A stretch of DNA of 64,000 bases from Planctomycetaceae bacterium. GTDB lineage: Bacteria > Planctomycetota > Phycisphaerae > SM23-33. Below, one piece after another: positions 1 through 7,657 of this stretch. Both the position numbers and the translations under genes were made by a program. The stretch's first letter is position 1; each line of letters begins with the position of its first letter. The notes below the pieces were generated by a model. That model was given only the letters and a program-made list of their open reading frames with translations, was not told where the DNA came from and did no database searches. The stretch is taken from assembly GCA_039680605.1 (NCBI GenBank), contig JBDKTA010000067.1, positions 103,228-167,227 on the forward strand, read 5' to 3'.

Positions 1-72
1 CTTGGTCAGCTCGACGACCTTGTTGCGATCGCCCTTGATCAACGCGTCTGCCAATGCTTGCAAATCTGCCAT
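1..72 (-). CDS. Corrinoid (B12-binding) protein, N-terminal fragment
   Basis: Only the first 24 codons lie in the window; the gene runs off the left edge. The start ATG is preceded by GGGAGAG at good spacing. The visible residues begin MADLQALADALIKGD and continue NKVVELTK. This matches the opening helix of the small corrinoid proteins that serve methyltransferases (MtbC/MttC type) and of the cap domain of methionine synthase, where a helical bundle precedes a Rossmann cobalamin-binding domain. The family assignment rests on this short pattern only. The cobalamin-binding DxHxxG motif would be outside the window, so the exact partner methyltransferase cannot be told. Confidence 0.55.
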   Translation of the reverse strand, partial: MADLQALADALIKGDRNKVVELTK

Positions 73-156
73 GTATGACTCTCCCAACAGTACCGTAAGA
101 TCTTCTTCTAAATGCGACGGCTCCATTTTGCCATGCGCCGCCGCACAATGCGAAGC

Positions 157-185
157 ACCCTACACCAGAATCATGCCCATATCAA
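157..185 (-). promoter_or_regulatory. Possible promoter of the corrinoid protein gene
   Basis: On the minus strand, TTGATA (complement of 180-185) and TAGGGT (complement of 157-162) are separated by 17 bases, about 85 bases before the start codon. The -35 box is good (5 of 6) and the -10 box weak (3 of 6). This is a reading by eye. Confidence 0.3.
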
Positions 186-225
186 CGTGGAAAGCGAAAA
201 ATCTTTCCGACAAAAATCCCGCCCC

Positions 226-930
226 TCACGGCAACGTAGCCCGGGCCGGAGCGGTCGCCGGGGCGGTCGCCGCCGCGGAGGTGGCGGCCGGGGCCGTCGT
301 GGGCAACTGCACCTGCATGGCCACGGGCTTGGCCAGGGCGTCGAGTTGCTTGAGATCGTCTTTGGCCACGGCCACTGCGGGCGTGCCGGTCAATCGCGGG
401 TCGTCGACGATCGCCTGAAGTTCTTTGCGTGCGGTGGGGAAATCGCCCGTGGTCTGGGCCAGACGCGCCAACCCAAGCCGGGCGCGCCCCACGATCAGGA
501 CGTTATCGGAAAAACTGTCCAGCGCCTGGCGATAGTAGCTTTCGGCCTGGGTGTGAATCTTTCTGCGCTCGTCGGGGGGCGTCGTCGGCGGCAGCGTGAT
601 CAGCCGCCCGGCGAAGTCATCGCCGAGGGTCACGGTCGCCTGGGCGGCCACGAATGGGTTGGTCTCCTGCTGGGCGAGGCCCTGGAGTTTCTCCACGCGC
701 TGCTCGAAAGTGAGCTCGGGGTTCTGAGTGGCGGCCTGGTATTGCGCCAGCACATCGCGCTGAGCGGTGCGTTTGCGGCCCATGGAGTAGTTGATGATCA
801 AGGCGATCAGCGCCACGATCAACACCGCCCAGGCCACATACGTGCCGTATTTCTTGAGGAAGGCCCCAAGCTTGCTCAGTTCAGTTCCCAGCACGTTGTG
901 CTGCAATTCGTGGCGTCGTTTTGCTTTCAT
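226..930 (-). CDS. Membrane-anchored tetratricopeptide-like protein (YfgM-like)
   Basis: About 234 residues. The protein begins MKAKRRHELQHNVLG, a cytoplasmic basic stretch usual for this family. A single membrane segment follows at about residues 30-49 (AWAVLIVALIALIINY), and then an alpha-helical region that looks like degenerate TPR repeats (YYRQALDSF, ARLGLARLAQTTGDFPTARKEL). The tail is Ala-Thr-Pro rich low complexity. YfgM-type proteins are inner-membrane proteins that help periplasmic chaperones. An in-frame TTG at 987 would add 19 residues; I prefer the ATG at 930 because the protein then starts with the conserved KAKRRHEL motif. Function is inferred from fold and topology only. Confidence 0.6.
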   Translation of the reverse strand: MKAKRRHELQHNVLGTELSKLGAFLKKYGTYVAWAVLIVALIALIINYSMGRKRTAQRDVLAQYQAATQNPELTFEQRVEKLQGLAQQETNPFVAAQATVTLGDDFAGRLITLPPTTPPDERRKIHTQAESYYRQALDSFSDNVLIVGRARLGLARLAQTTGDFPTARKELQAIVDDPRLTGTPAVAVAKDDLKQLDALAKPVAMQVQLPTTAPAATSAAATAPATAPARATLP

Positions 931-1002
931 CGATTGGTACTCGTCGTGCGGATCGGCCTGCGCGGCCGCACGCGCGGCCACGGACAACAGGGCGAAGCGG
1001 GC

Positions 1003-1030
1003 ATTCTACCGCGGAATCGCGGCAATGCAA
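1003..1030 (-). promoter_or_regulatory. Promoter, TTGCAT-N16-TAGAAT
   Basis: The -10 box TAGAAT is the complement of 1003-1008, the -35 box TTGCAT the complement of 1025-1030, with 16 bases between. It lies just upstream of the membrane TPR-like gene. The same two hexamers with the same spacing occur before the PpiD/SurA-like gene (12688-12715). Confidence 0.5.
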
Positions 1031-1102
1031 ACGCCCAAGGGGGAAGTTTATTGAGCGTTGGGGACATGGCGGCTGAGAAACGGGCCGCCGCGTCGGGGCG
1101 GG

Positions 1103-1669
1103 TCAGTCGCGGGTAGATCGCGGTGCGGCGCGGGAGAATCCGGTTCGCGTAACGGCGCGGGCGGCGTCGGCAGGGCGAATCTCGACCGGGCCGGTGCTCC
1201 AGAGGCGCACGGTGATGAGGGTGGGATGGATGAAGTTATACCAGGCGGCGCCGGCGATGATGATGCGGCAGCGCTCGTTGTCTTTCTCGAACTCCAGCGT
1301 GAACTCGCCGTCGGTGACGAGGTAGTTGATGAACTGCCAGCGGTTGGCCTGCATCTGCTGGCGGAAGAAACGGTTGAGCTCCCACTTGTCGGCGCGGCCT
1401 TTATACGTGTGCTCGAGATACCGCGCCGAGCCGGCGCCGAACTCCAGGGTCTGCTTTTCCTTGATCTTGAACCCCATCGGGACGGGCACGTCGGCGATGG
1501 GCGAGGTCGCCAGGGGAATCAGATCCGGAACGAGCACCGCGTCGTCGAGCCTGCCGTCGTCGTCGGTAGGCGACATCGTCGCTTCGGTGGTAGTGGTGCT
1601 GCTGCAACCGGCCAGCCAGATAATGGCGGCAAAGGCCGCCACGCTTGCGAGCATCCATGTGCGGTTCAT
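1103..1669 (-). CDS. Lipoprotein of unknown function
   Basis: 188 residues with a classic lipoprotein signal peptide: MNRTWMLASVAAFAAIIW followed by the lipobox LAGC at residues 19-22, then a Ser/Thr-rich linker. The ATG has GGAGAC at proper spacing. The mature part has a region VPVPMGFKIKEKQTLEFG and continues with Y-L-E-H-T-Y-K-G and WELNRFFRQQM, a mixed alpha/beta pattern sometimes seen in small planctomycete envelope lipoproteins. I do not recognise a named family. It lies upstream of the TPR-like membrane gene on the same strand, with about 170 bases between them that hold a promoter-like signal, so the two are probably transcribed separately. Confidence 0.7.
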   Translation of the reverse strand: MNRTWMLASVAAFAAIIWLAGCSSTTTTEATMSPTDDDGRLDDAVLVPDLIPLATSPIADVPVPMGFKIKEKQTLEFGAGSARYLEHTYKGRADKWELNRFFRQQMQANRWQFINYLVTDGEFTLEFEKDNERCRIIIAGAAWYNFIHPTLITVRLWSTGPVEIRPADAARAVTRTGFSRAAPRSTRD

Positions 1670-1730
1670 GACCAGTCTCCATACGTCCGCCCCCCAAGGG
1701 GCGCTTTATCGTTATCGGCCGAAGCTTCGC

Positions 1731-1945
1731 GACAGGATTACAGATTCCGGCGCTTGTGCGGCTCAAGAAGAAACTTACCACAGAGGCACAGAGAAAGCAG
1801 AGGTGGGAACGAAGACAAAACGAAGACAGGAAACTTTCCGGGTCGAATCTTGTTTTATCCCCTCGGCTTTTCTCGTTGTCTCTGTGGTAGGTTTTGCTTT
1901 TCTCCCGCCGGGGTGTAGGACAGGATTCCAGATTCCGGCGCTTGT
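1731..1945. repeat. Palindromic CACAGAG element flanked by a 27-base direct repeat
   Basis: The 27 bases at 1731-1757 recur at 1919-1945 with a single mismatch. Between them sits an imperfect inverted repeat: the arm at 1777-1796 (accacagaggcacagagaaa) pairs with 1869-1888 at 17 of 20 positions. The element fills most of the 340-base gap between the lipoprotein gene and the DUF1330-like gene. It belongs to the same style of CAGAG-rich repeats found at 46141-46219, 54265-54354 and 54676-54900. Confidence 0.7.
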
Positions 1946-2009
1946 AAATCGGGCGGCGGAGTTATATTCTGTTGCCTTTTCCGGACAATACAGGGCACGG
2001 AGACAAAGC

Positions 2010-2351
2010 GTGGTCGTTGTCGTCAACCTGTTTGACATTATTGAGGGCAAGGAAAAGCAGTACGCCGAGTACCTGCGGCGCGTGCAGCCGATCTTGGACC
2101 GCTACGGGGCTTCGGTCGTGCTGTACGGCCTGACGCGCATGGTCTACATGGGCGGCTGTACGCAGCGGTACTGCGGGCTGATCCAGTACAAGAGCCTGGC
2201 CGATCTGCGGAAGCTCTCGCATGATCCGGAGTTTCTGGAGATCCGCCCCCTGCGGGACAATTCCACCAAGAACTACGTCCTGACGGCGGTTGAAAATTTC
2301 GAAACCATGAACCACGCCGTTGAGTACCTAAGTAACGGCGGTGGACAGTAG
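2010..2351 (+). CDS. DUF1330-like small protein
   Basis: 113 residues, with a GTG start preceded by GGAGA. It begins with a hydrophobic strand (VVVVNLFDIIEG) and then an amphipathic helix (KQYAEYLRRVQPIL), followed by GASVVLYGLTRMVYMGG, further strands and the motif SLADLRKLSHDPEF. This is the ferredoxin-like alpha/beta order of DUF1330/dimeric alpha-beta barrel proteins, usually about 95-100 residues. The role of these proteins is unknown. It is a single gene facing ilvD, with a hairpin-rich repeat in between. The frame stays open upstream to 1326, but that extension crosses the minus-strand lipoprotein gene and the repeat, so I reject it. Confidence 0.5.
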   Translation: MVVVVNLFDIIEGKEKQYAEYLRRVQPILDRYGASVVLYGLTRMVYMGGCTQRYCGLIQYKSLADLRKLSHDPEFLEIRPLRDNSTKNYVLTAVENFETMNHAVEYLSNGGGQ

Positions 2352-2354
2352 TTC

Positions 2355-2478
2355 CCCGTGTCGCGGACGTCCCCGTCCGCGAGTGTCCACGGGCGTCTCG
2401 CCCGCGGAAGGGCATGGGGAAGTTGTAGACGAGGGCAAGATGCCCTCGGCACGCGCGGGCGAGATGCCCGCGACACGG
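2355..2478. repeat. Cluster of four short hairpins (GGGC...GCCC type)
   Basis: Four small palindromes follow each other: gcggacgtccccgtccgc, cgggcgtctcgcccg, gagggcaagatgccctc and gcgggcgagatgcccgc. The outer ends also pair (cgtgtcgcgg with ccgcgacacg). It resembles the GGGCGGGACGCCC repeat array at 56551-56682. It lies between the DUF1330-like gene and ilvD. Confidence 0.7.
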
Positions 2479-2487
2479 AGTTTCCTT

Positions 2488-4359
2488 ATGCGCAGCGACA
2501 ACGTCAAAGCCGGGCTCGAACGAGGCCCCCACCGCAGCTTGCTCAAGGCCACCGGACTTCGCGAGAGCGACATCCGCCGCCCGTTCATCGCCATCGTCAA
2601 CAGCTATACGGACATCGTGCCCGGGCACGTCCACCTCGACGCCGTCGGCGAGTTCGTCAAGCAGCAGGTGCAGGCCGCCGGCGGCACCGCCTTCGTCTTC
2701 AACACCATCGCCATCTGCGACGGTATCGCCATGGGGCACTACGGCATGAAGTACTCGCTGGCGTCGCGCGAGCTGATCGCCGACTGCGTCGAGTCGATGG
2801 CCGAGGCGCACCAGTTCGACGGCATGATCTGCATCCCCAACTGCGACAAGATCATCCCCGGAATGCTCATGGCCTCCATCCGCCTGAACATCCCCACCAT
2901 CTTCGCCTCGGGCGGGCCGATGGAAGCCGGAAACGTCTGCGGCAAAGACGTCGACCTGATCGACCAGTTCTACGCCGTCGCGCAGTTCAAGACCGGCAAG
3001 ATGACCGCCGCCCAGGTCAAGCAATACGAAGACAACACCTGCCCCACCTGCGGATCGTGCAGCGGCATGTTCACCGCCAACAGCATGAACTGCCTGTGCG
3101 AGGCCGTCGGCATGGCGCTGCCGGGCAACGGAACCTGCCTGGCGACTTCGCCGGCGCGGATGGATCTGTTCAAGAACGCCGCCCGGCGCATTGTGGCGAT
3201 GGTCAAGGAATGGTCCAGCGGCGGCTGCCGAAAGGCCTACCCCCTGCTGCCGCGGAACATCATGACCAAGAAAGCCTTCGAGAACGCCTTCGCGCTGGAC
3301 ATGGCCATGGGCGGCTCGACCAACACGGTGCTGCACCTGCTCGCCCTGGCGAGCGAGGCCGGCGTGCCGTTCGGGCTTAAGGACATCGAGCGCGTCACCG
3401 CCCGCACGCCCAACATCTCTCGCGTGGCGCCTTCGTGTACGCCCGAGGGCAAGATTTACCACGTGCAGGACGTCCACCGCGCGGGCGGCATCCACACGAT
3501 CATGGGCCAGCTCTGGTGGGACAAGCCCGCCCTGGTCCACGCCGAGGTGCCGACGGTCACCGGTCAGCCGCTGATGAAGAATCTCGAACAGTGGTCGCTG
3601 CGCAGCAAGAAGTGCCTGCCGGCGGCAAAGAAGATGTATCGCGAAGGTTCCAAAGCCACCGGCCGCAGCGTCGCGCAGGTCAAGGCGATGTACCGCGGCG
3701 AAAAGCCCGCCGCCCTGGTCGCCCGCAATACCGCCAAGCTCGACGTGCAGGACGTGATCCGCACGCTGGAGCGGCCGTTCACCGCCAAGGGCGGGCTGGT
3801 CGTGCTGTACGGCAACATCGCCACGCGCGGGGCGATGGTCAAACTCGCCGGCGTCGACCCGGCGATGTACAAGCACTCGGGACCTGCCGTCATCTTTGAA
3901 GGGCAGGAAGACGCCTGCGCCGGAATCCTGGGCGGCAAGGTCAAGGCCGGCGACGTGGTCATCATCCGCAACGAAGGACCCAAGGGCGGCCCGGGCATGC
4001 AGGAAATGCTTGCCCCGACGAGCTACATCAAGGGCATGGGCCTGGGCGCCGCCTGCGCGCTGATCACCGACGGGCGGTTCTCCGGCGGCACGGCCGGGGC
4101 GTGCATCGGGCATGTTTCGCCCGAGGCGGCCGCCGGCGGCGAGATCGGTCTGCTGAAAAACGGCGACGTGATCGACATCGACATCCCCGCCGGCAAGATG
4201 AACGCCCGCGTGACGGCGGCCGAGTTCGCCCGCCGCCGCAAGACCTGGAAGCCGGTCCCGGCCCCGATCCGCCACGGCGCCCTGGGCCGCTACGCCGCCC
4301 ACGCCACCAGCGCCGACACCGGCGCCATCCTGGACTGGCCCGGAAAACCAAAAGTTTAG
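2488..4359 (+). CDS. ilvD: Dihydroxy-acid dehydratase
   Basis: 623 residues. IlvD dehydrates 2,3-dihydroxy-isovalerate and 2,3-dihydroxy-3-methylvalerate in valine and isoleucine synthesis in the cytoplasm. Family motifs are all present: VNSYTDIVPGHVHL near residue 40, NCDKIIPGMLMAS near 118, CPTCGSCSGMFTANSMN at about 185, GPKGGPGM and DGRFSGGTAGACIGH near the C-terminus. Iron-sulfur ligands are likely C119 and a Cys in the CPTCGSC motif. The first loop has no Cys (SYTDIVPGH), more like the 4Fe-4S E. coli enzyme than the plant 2Fe-2S type; this is inference. The ATG at 2488 follows GGAG. The frame is open further upstream, but that stretch is repeat sequence. The gene stands alone, not in an ilv operon. 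Confidence 0.95.
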   Translation: MRSDNVKAGLERGPHRSLLKATGLRESDIRRPFIAIVNSYTDIVPGHVHLDAVGEFVKQQVQAAGGTAFVFNTIAICDGIAMGHYGMKYSLASRELIADCVESMAEAHQFDGMICIPNCDKIIPGMLMASIRLNIPTIFASGGPMEAGNVCGKDVDLIDQFYAVAQFKTGKMTAAQVKQYEDNTCPTCGSCSGMFTANSMNCLCEAVGMALPGNGTCLATSPARMDLFKNAARRIVAMVKEWSSGGCRKAYPLLPRNIMTKKAFENAFALDMAMGGSTNTVLHLLALASEAGVPFGLKDIERVTARTPNISRVAPSCTPEGKIYHVQDVHRAGGIHTIMGQLWWDKPALVHAEVPTVTGQPLMKNLEQWSLRSKKCLPAAKKMYREGSKATGRSVAQVKAMYRGEKPAALVARNTAKLDVQDVIRTLERPFTAKGGLVVLYGNIATRGAMVKLAGVDPAMYKHSGPAVIFEGQEDACAGILGGKVKAGDVVIIRNEGPKGGPGMQEMLAPTSYIKGMGLGAACALITDGRFSGGTAGACIGHVSPEAAAGGEIGLLKNGDVIDIDIPAGKMNARVTAAEFARRRKTWKPVPAPIRHGALGRYAAHATSADTGAILDWPGKPKV

Positions 4360-4446
4360 CAGCGGTAGTCTCGCCGCTTGCGGCTTCGCGAGCCCTCGGC
4401 GCCCCTGCAGCACGCGGGGGCTTTAAATACTGTTATCTTCACGCAC

Positions 4447-4989
4447 TTGACAAAGCTCCTCGACAAGCTGTGCTTGCTTGCCACGCGTCACGTGCGGCTG
4501 ATGCGCGTGGTGCTGCTGGGGCTGATGATCCTGATCACCGCCGCCGCGGCGTGGCGGTTGATTCAGTGGCGCATCTGGGAGAACCGCGAAGCTCTCATGA
4601 ACGGCCTTTACAGCCTGCCGATGGCGCCGCTGCTGTTCTGGTGGATGATCGCCATGCTGCAGCGCCCGCAGCACATCAAGCCCTACCCGGTCCTGATAGA
4701 CGCCCTGGCCGTGACGCTTGCCGCTTCACGCATCGCCGGGCCGTTCTTCCCCGCGTCCGGCCACGTGCTGTTCCTGGTGTACTCGTTCCTGGCCACCCGC
4801 AACGTCCCCTATCGCTATGCGGCCGCTACGATGCTTGTTTTGACGCTGGTCTGCAAGTTCGTGCTTTTCCACGACCCTATCACGCCCACCACCGGCGCAA
4901 TCGCCGCGGTAATACTGTGGCGGCTGCGATGCTCCGCCATGAGAGACAGCCGCTCCAGGTGGGCTCCTTCAGGGGCCCGGGGCGAATGA
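4447..4989 (+). CDS. Membrane protein of unknown function
   Basis: About 180 residues if the TTG at 4447 is used. The start is uncertain: the frame opens at 4378, and an ATG exists at 4501. Four hydrophobic segments can be seen: VVLLGLMILITAAAAW, LPMAPLLFWWMIAML, VTLAASRIAGPFF with VLFLVYSFLA, and AATMLVLTLVCKFVLF. The last part, TPTTGAIAAVILWRLR, is also hydrophobic. Short loops suggest a small polytopic inner-membrane protein. No family is recognised. Its 3' end overlaps the end of the convergent M28 peptidase gene by about 21 bases. Confidence 0.5.
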   Translation: MTKLLDKLCLLATRHVRLMRVVLLGLMILITAAAAWRLIQWRIWENREALMNGLYSLPMAPLLFWWMIAMLQRPQHIKPYPVLIDALAVTLAASRIAGPFFPASGHVLFLVYSFLATRNVPYRYAAATMLVLTLVCKFVLFHDPITPTTGAIAAVILWRLRCSAMRDSRSRWAPSGARGE

Positions 4990-6438
4990 ATCGTCGAGCA
5001 GGCGCAGCACGTCGACGGCCACGTCAGTCACCTGCGCCACGCCGGCCATGTTCACCGTTTCGGCGCGATCCGTGCGGCAGTGGTAGTGATCGGTGAAGCG
5101 GCCGAAGAAGAACAGCGTCGGCACGTTGCGGTCGTTGAAGGGCGCCTGGTCGGACCACATAGTGCGATTGACAATGCCCAGTGGATGCACCTTTGTCGGG
5201 CGGTTGGCCAGTTCCGCCACTGCCAGGGCCTGTCGGAACGGCTGGCGGATGCAGTTGCCGATGACAGTCACGTGCGCATCCTTCACCGCTCCGATCTGAT
5301 CGAAGTTGATCATGGCGGCCGTCCGGTGCAGCGGCGCCACCGGATAGTTCACGTAATGCTTTGAGCCCAGCAGGCCGAACTCCTCGGCGTCGAAGGCGAT
5401 AAAGACGTACGTGCATTTCCTTTCCTTCAGGACAGCTACGGCCCGCGCCGTCTCGATCAGGGCGGCAATTCCCGAGGCGTTGTCGTCAGCGCCGGGCCGA
5501 ACGCCCAGTCCGGCATCGCGGGCGCGCTGGCCGCTGGAAGGCAGATGGTCGTAATGCGCCCCGACGACCAACGCCGGCGCGTCGGGCCCACCGGGCGCCG
5601 GCAACACGCCGATGACGTTCTGCCCCATGGCCGGCGCCAGGTCGCAGTTGCCGCTGACGCGTGCGCCCAGGCCTGCGGTGAGCGGCTTCTTCCCTGCTGC
5701 AAGATCCTCCAGCGTCTGCCGCCGGGGGCTCTGCTTGAGAATATCCCGCGCTAAAGCGCGGCTGATGCGCATCGCCGGCAGCGGACCGTCGCCTCGTCCG
5801 AGCAGGCTGTCGAGCGCGTCTTCGCCGTCGGTGACGGGCGCCTGCGGCGGCGTCACCAGCAGCACCGCCCGCGCGCCGGCCTTGGCGGCATGCTTGAGCT
5901 TGTCGCGCGTCAGCATATCGCGCAGGGCCGCGTTCTTGCTCCACCAGAGGCTGTTTTTTGAAACGCCCGCGGCGGTTCCCTGCAGCAGGAGCACCACTTT
6001 GCCTTTGGCGTCAACAGCAGTGAAATCGGAGGCATGCTGGCCGTACCCGACAAACACGATCTCGCCTTCGAACGAACCGCTGCACCCCGCGGCGACGGGG
6101 GCGAAATCCTTGAAGACCTGCAGCGCCGGCAGCGACGGAACCTTCAGCATGCACGCCTCTCCCGGCGCTCGCATGAACTCGATCTCGAAGGGCTGAACCC
6201 ACTGCCCGCCGCGAGCTCCTGCCACGAGGCCGACCGATTGAAACTGCTGCACGATGTACTGGCGGGCCTGCACGTTGCCCGGCGTGCCGACCATCCGCCC
6301 GCCACGGGCAGGATCGGCCAGTGTATCGATGTGCCTGCCCACGGCCGCCGGCGTCGCCGACGGCGACTGGGCCGACAGCAGCACGGTCGCATCGACAGGC
6401 CGATATGCGGGTTGGCAGCCGCAGGCGATGATAAGCAT
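4969..6438 (-). CDS. M28-family metallopeptidase with PA domain, exported
   Basis: 489 residues. M28 enzymes are two-zinc aminopeptidases. The metal-binding motifs are complete: GAHYDH (H295), PGADDNASG (D318), AEEFG (E352/E353), NFDQIG (D380) and DHYHCRTD (H453 probable). Residues about 120-240 form the inserted PA-type domain (GEIVFVGYG, KGKVVLLLQG, AGARAVLLVTPP). The N-terminus MLIIACGCQP looks like the end of a lipoprotein signal, but the hydrophobic stretch is very short. Upstream in frame are W-P-W-A-A-W-A codons with no usable start, so the true start may be a rare codon. The likely role is degradation of peptides outside the cytoplasm. Confidence 0.85.
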   Translation of the reverse strand: MLIIACGCQPAYRPVDATVLLSAQSPSATPAAVGRHIDTLADPARGGRMVGTPGNVQARQYIVQQFQSVGLVAGARGGQWVQPFEIEFMRAPGEACMLKVPSLPALQVFKDFAPVAAGCSGSFEGEIVFVGYGQHASDFTAVDAKGKVVLLLQGTAAGVSKNSLWWSKNAALRDMLTRDKLKHAAKAGARAVLLVTPPQAPVTDGEDALDSLLGRGDGPLPAMRISRALARDILKQSPRRQTLEDLAAGKKPLTAGLGARVSGNCDLAPAMGQNVIGVLPAPGGPDAPALVVGAHYDHLPSSGQRARDAGLGVRPGADDNASGIAALIETARAVAVLKERKCTYVFIAFDAEEFGLLGSKHYVNYPVAPLHRTAAMINFDQIGAVKDAHVTVIGNCIRQPFRQALAVAELANRPTKVHPLGIVNRTMWSDQAPFNDRNVPTLFFFGRFTDHYHCRTDRAETVNMAGVAQVTDVAVDVLRLLDDSFAPGP

Positions 6439-6547
6439 CGCCCACGCCGCCCACGGCCAATGTGTGAAGAGACCCCGCGATGTCAGCTTGTTTGCGATGC
6501 CTGATTATTGTCTGGAGCACCGCAGCTGACAAGTGCGCATGTCGAGG

Positions 6548-7588
6548 TCATCGGGGATAGGCCCTGGCGGCTTCGAGCATCAGGACGGCCATGGCGGTGC
6601 TGAACAGGCGTCCGCCGTAGGAGGTGTAGTAGGCGTCGGGGTTCCAGCTTCCGGCGTCGGGGCCTGAGGCGACCTGCCCGGCGATCAGCCGCTCGCGCAT
6701 GAGCGGGCTCCACCGCGACCACAGACGCCCCTGGTGGCGGTACGCCGCCAGGGTGAGATAGTACTCATAGTAGAAGTTCGCCTGGTCGTCCTTCTTGGGC
6801 ATGTGGTCCAACAGATACTCTGCGGCCTCGGACATCCGCGGATCGTCGGCGGACAGCCCCAGGATCTGATGGCAGAACATGCCGGCTGCAACCATCGACG
6901 GGATGGGGGTCGGGTGGACATACCCGCACAGTCCGCCGTGGCGGCCGCCGCAGACTCCGGCCAACCATCGCCGCGTCAGTTGGAACGGCTCGTCGCCGAT
7001 AACGATTCCGCTCTGACGCGCCAGCAGCAGCCCGCCAAGCTGCCAGCTCGTGACGGAGGTGTCGGAATCGGTCCCTTTTGACGTGTATCGCCAACCGCCG
7101 TACTGGCGGTTCTGGGCGCGCAGCGTCACGGCAAGGGCTTTCTTGAGCGGCTCGAGCAGGGCGGGGTCTTTCGTGGTGGCGTAGAGCCGGGCCAAGGCGC
7201 TGACGACGACGCCGTGGGTGTACATGCCGTTGCCCGGACCGGTGCCGCGCGTCCAGTCGCCATCGGCGGGCTGATTGGCCAGCATCCACTTGACGGCCTG
7301 GGCCAGCGGCTGTTGGTACGGGCCTTCCTGGTCGTGTCGGGCGCCCACGGCCTGGTAGCAGAGCATGGCGTAGGCGGTGACGGTGTCGTCGCTGCAGGTG
7401 GCGCCGCGCTGGGGAGCGGCCCAGTGTCCGTCGTCCTGCTGATGGGCGGTGATCCAGGCCAAGGCTCGGGCCGTCGCGTCGGCGCCGGTCGGCGAGGCTG
7501 TGGGCGCACCGAATTGCACGGTTGCGCAGCCGCCCATCAGTGTGCAGACGCAGGTGGCGATCAAAGCGGCCCAGAGGCGATTGAACAT
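6548..7588 (-). CDS. Squalene-cyclase/prenyltransferase-fold lipoprotein
   Basis: 346 residues. It has a signal peptide with lipobox LMGGC and then an alpha/alpha-barrel repeat of the squalene cyclase superfamily: ALAWITAHQQDDGHWAAP, AVKWMLANQPADGDW, LRAQNRQYGGWRY, and the end SWNPDAYYTSYGGRLFSTAMAVLMLE. The QxxDGxW pattern repeats at least three times. The DxDD catalytic motif of true cyclases is not seen, so this is probably one of the exported, non-cyclase members common in planctomycetes. I chose the ATG at 7588 because AAGGGGGG lies directly before it; an in-frame ATG at 7603 would put that motif inside the gene. Confidence 0.7.
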   Translation of the reverse strand: MFNRLWAALIATCVCTLMGGCATVQFGAPTASPTGADATARALAWITAHQQDDGHWAAPQRGATCSDDTVTAYAMLCYQAVGARHDQEGPYQQPLAQAVKWMLANQPADGDWTRGTGPGNGMYTHGVVVSALARLYATTKDPALLEPLKKALAVTLRAQNRQYGGWRYTSKGTDSDTSVTSWQLGGLLLARQSGIVIGDEPFQLTRRWLAGVCGGRHGGLCGYVHPTPIPSMVAAGMFCHQILGLSADDPRMSEAAEYLLDHMPKKDDQANFYYEYYLTLAAYRHQGRLWSRWSPLMRERLIAGQVASGPDAGSWNPDAYYTSYGGRLFSTAMAVLMLEAARAYPR

Positions 7589-7657
7589 GGTGCCCCCCTT
7601 CATTGAGATCCGCGGCAGTTGAATGCTAGACGTCGGCAGGCGTGTTTTTCAATGAAG

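Noticed and set aside
157..225. Cobalamin riboswitch before the corrinoid protein gene
   Set aside because: I looked for the B12-box pattern and a multi-stem fold in the short leader and could not find them.
2038..4413. A 791-codon open frame opposite ilvD
   Set aside because: Antisense to a complete ilvD gene; no motif can be read in it.
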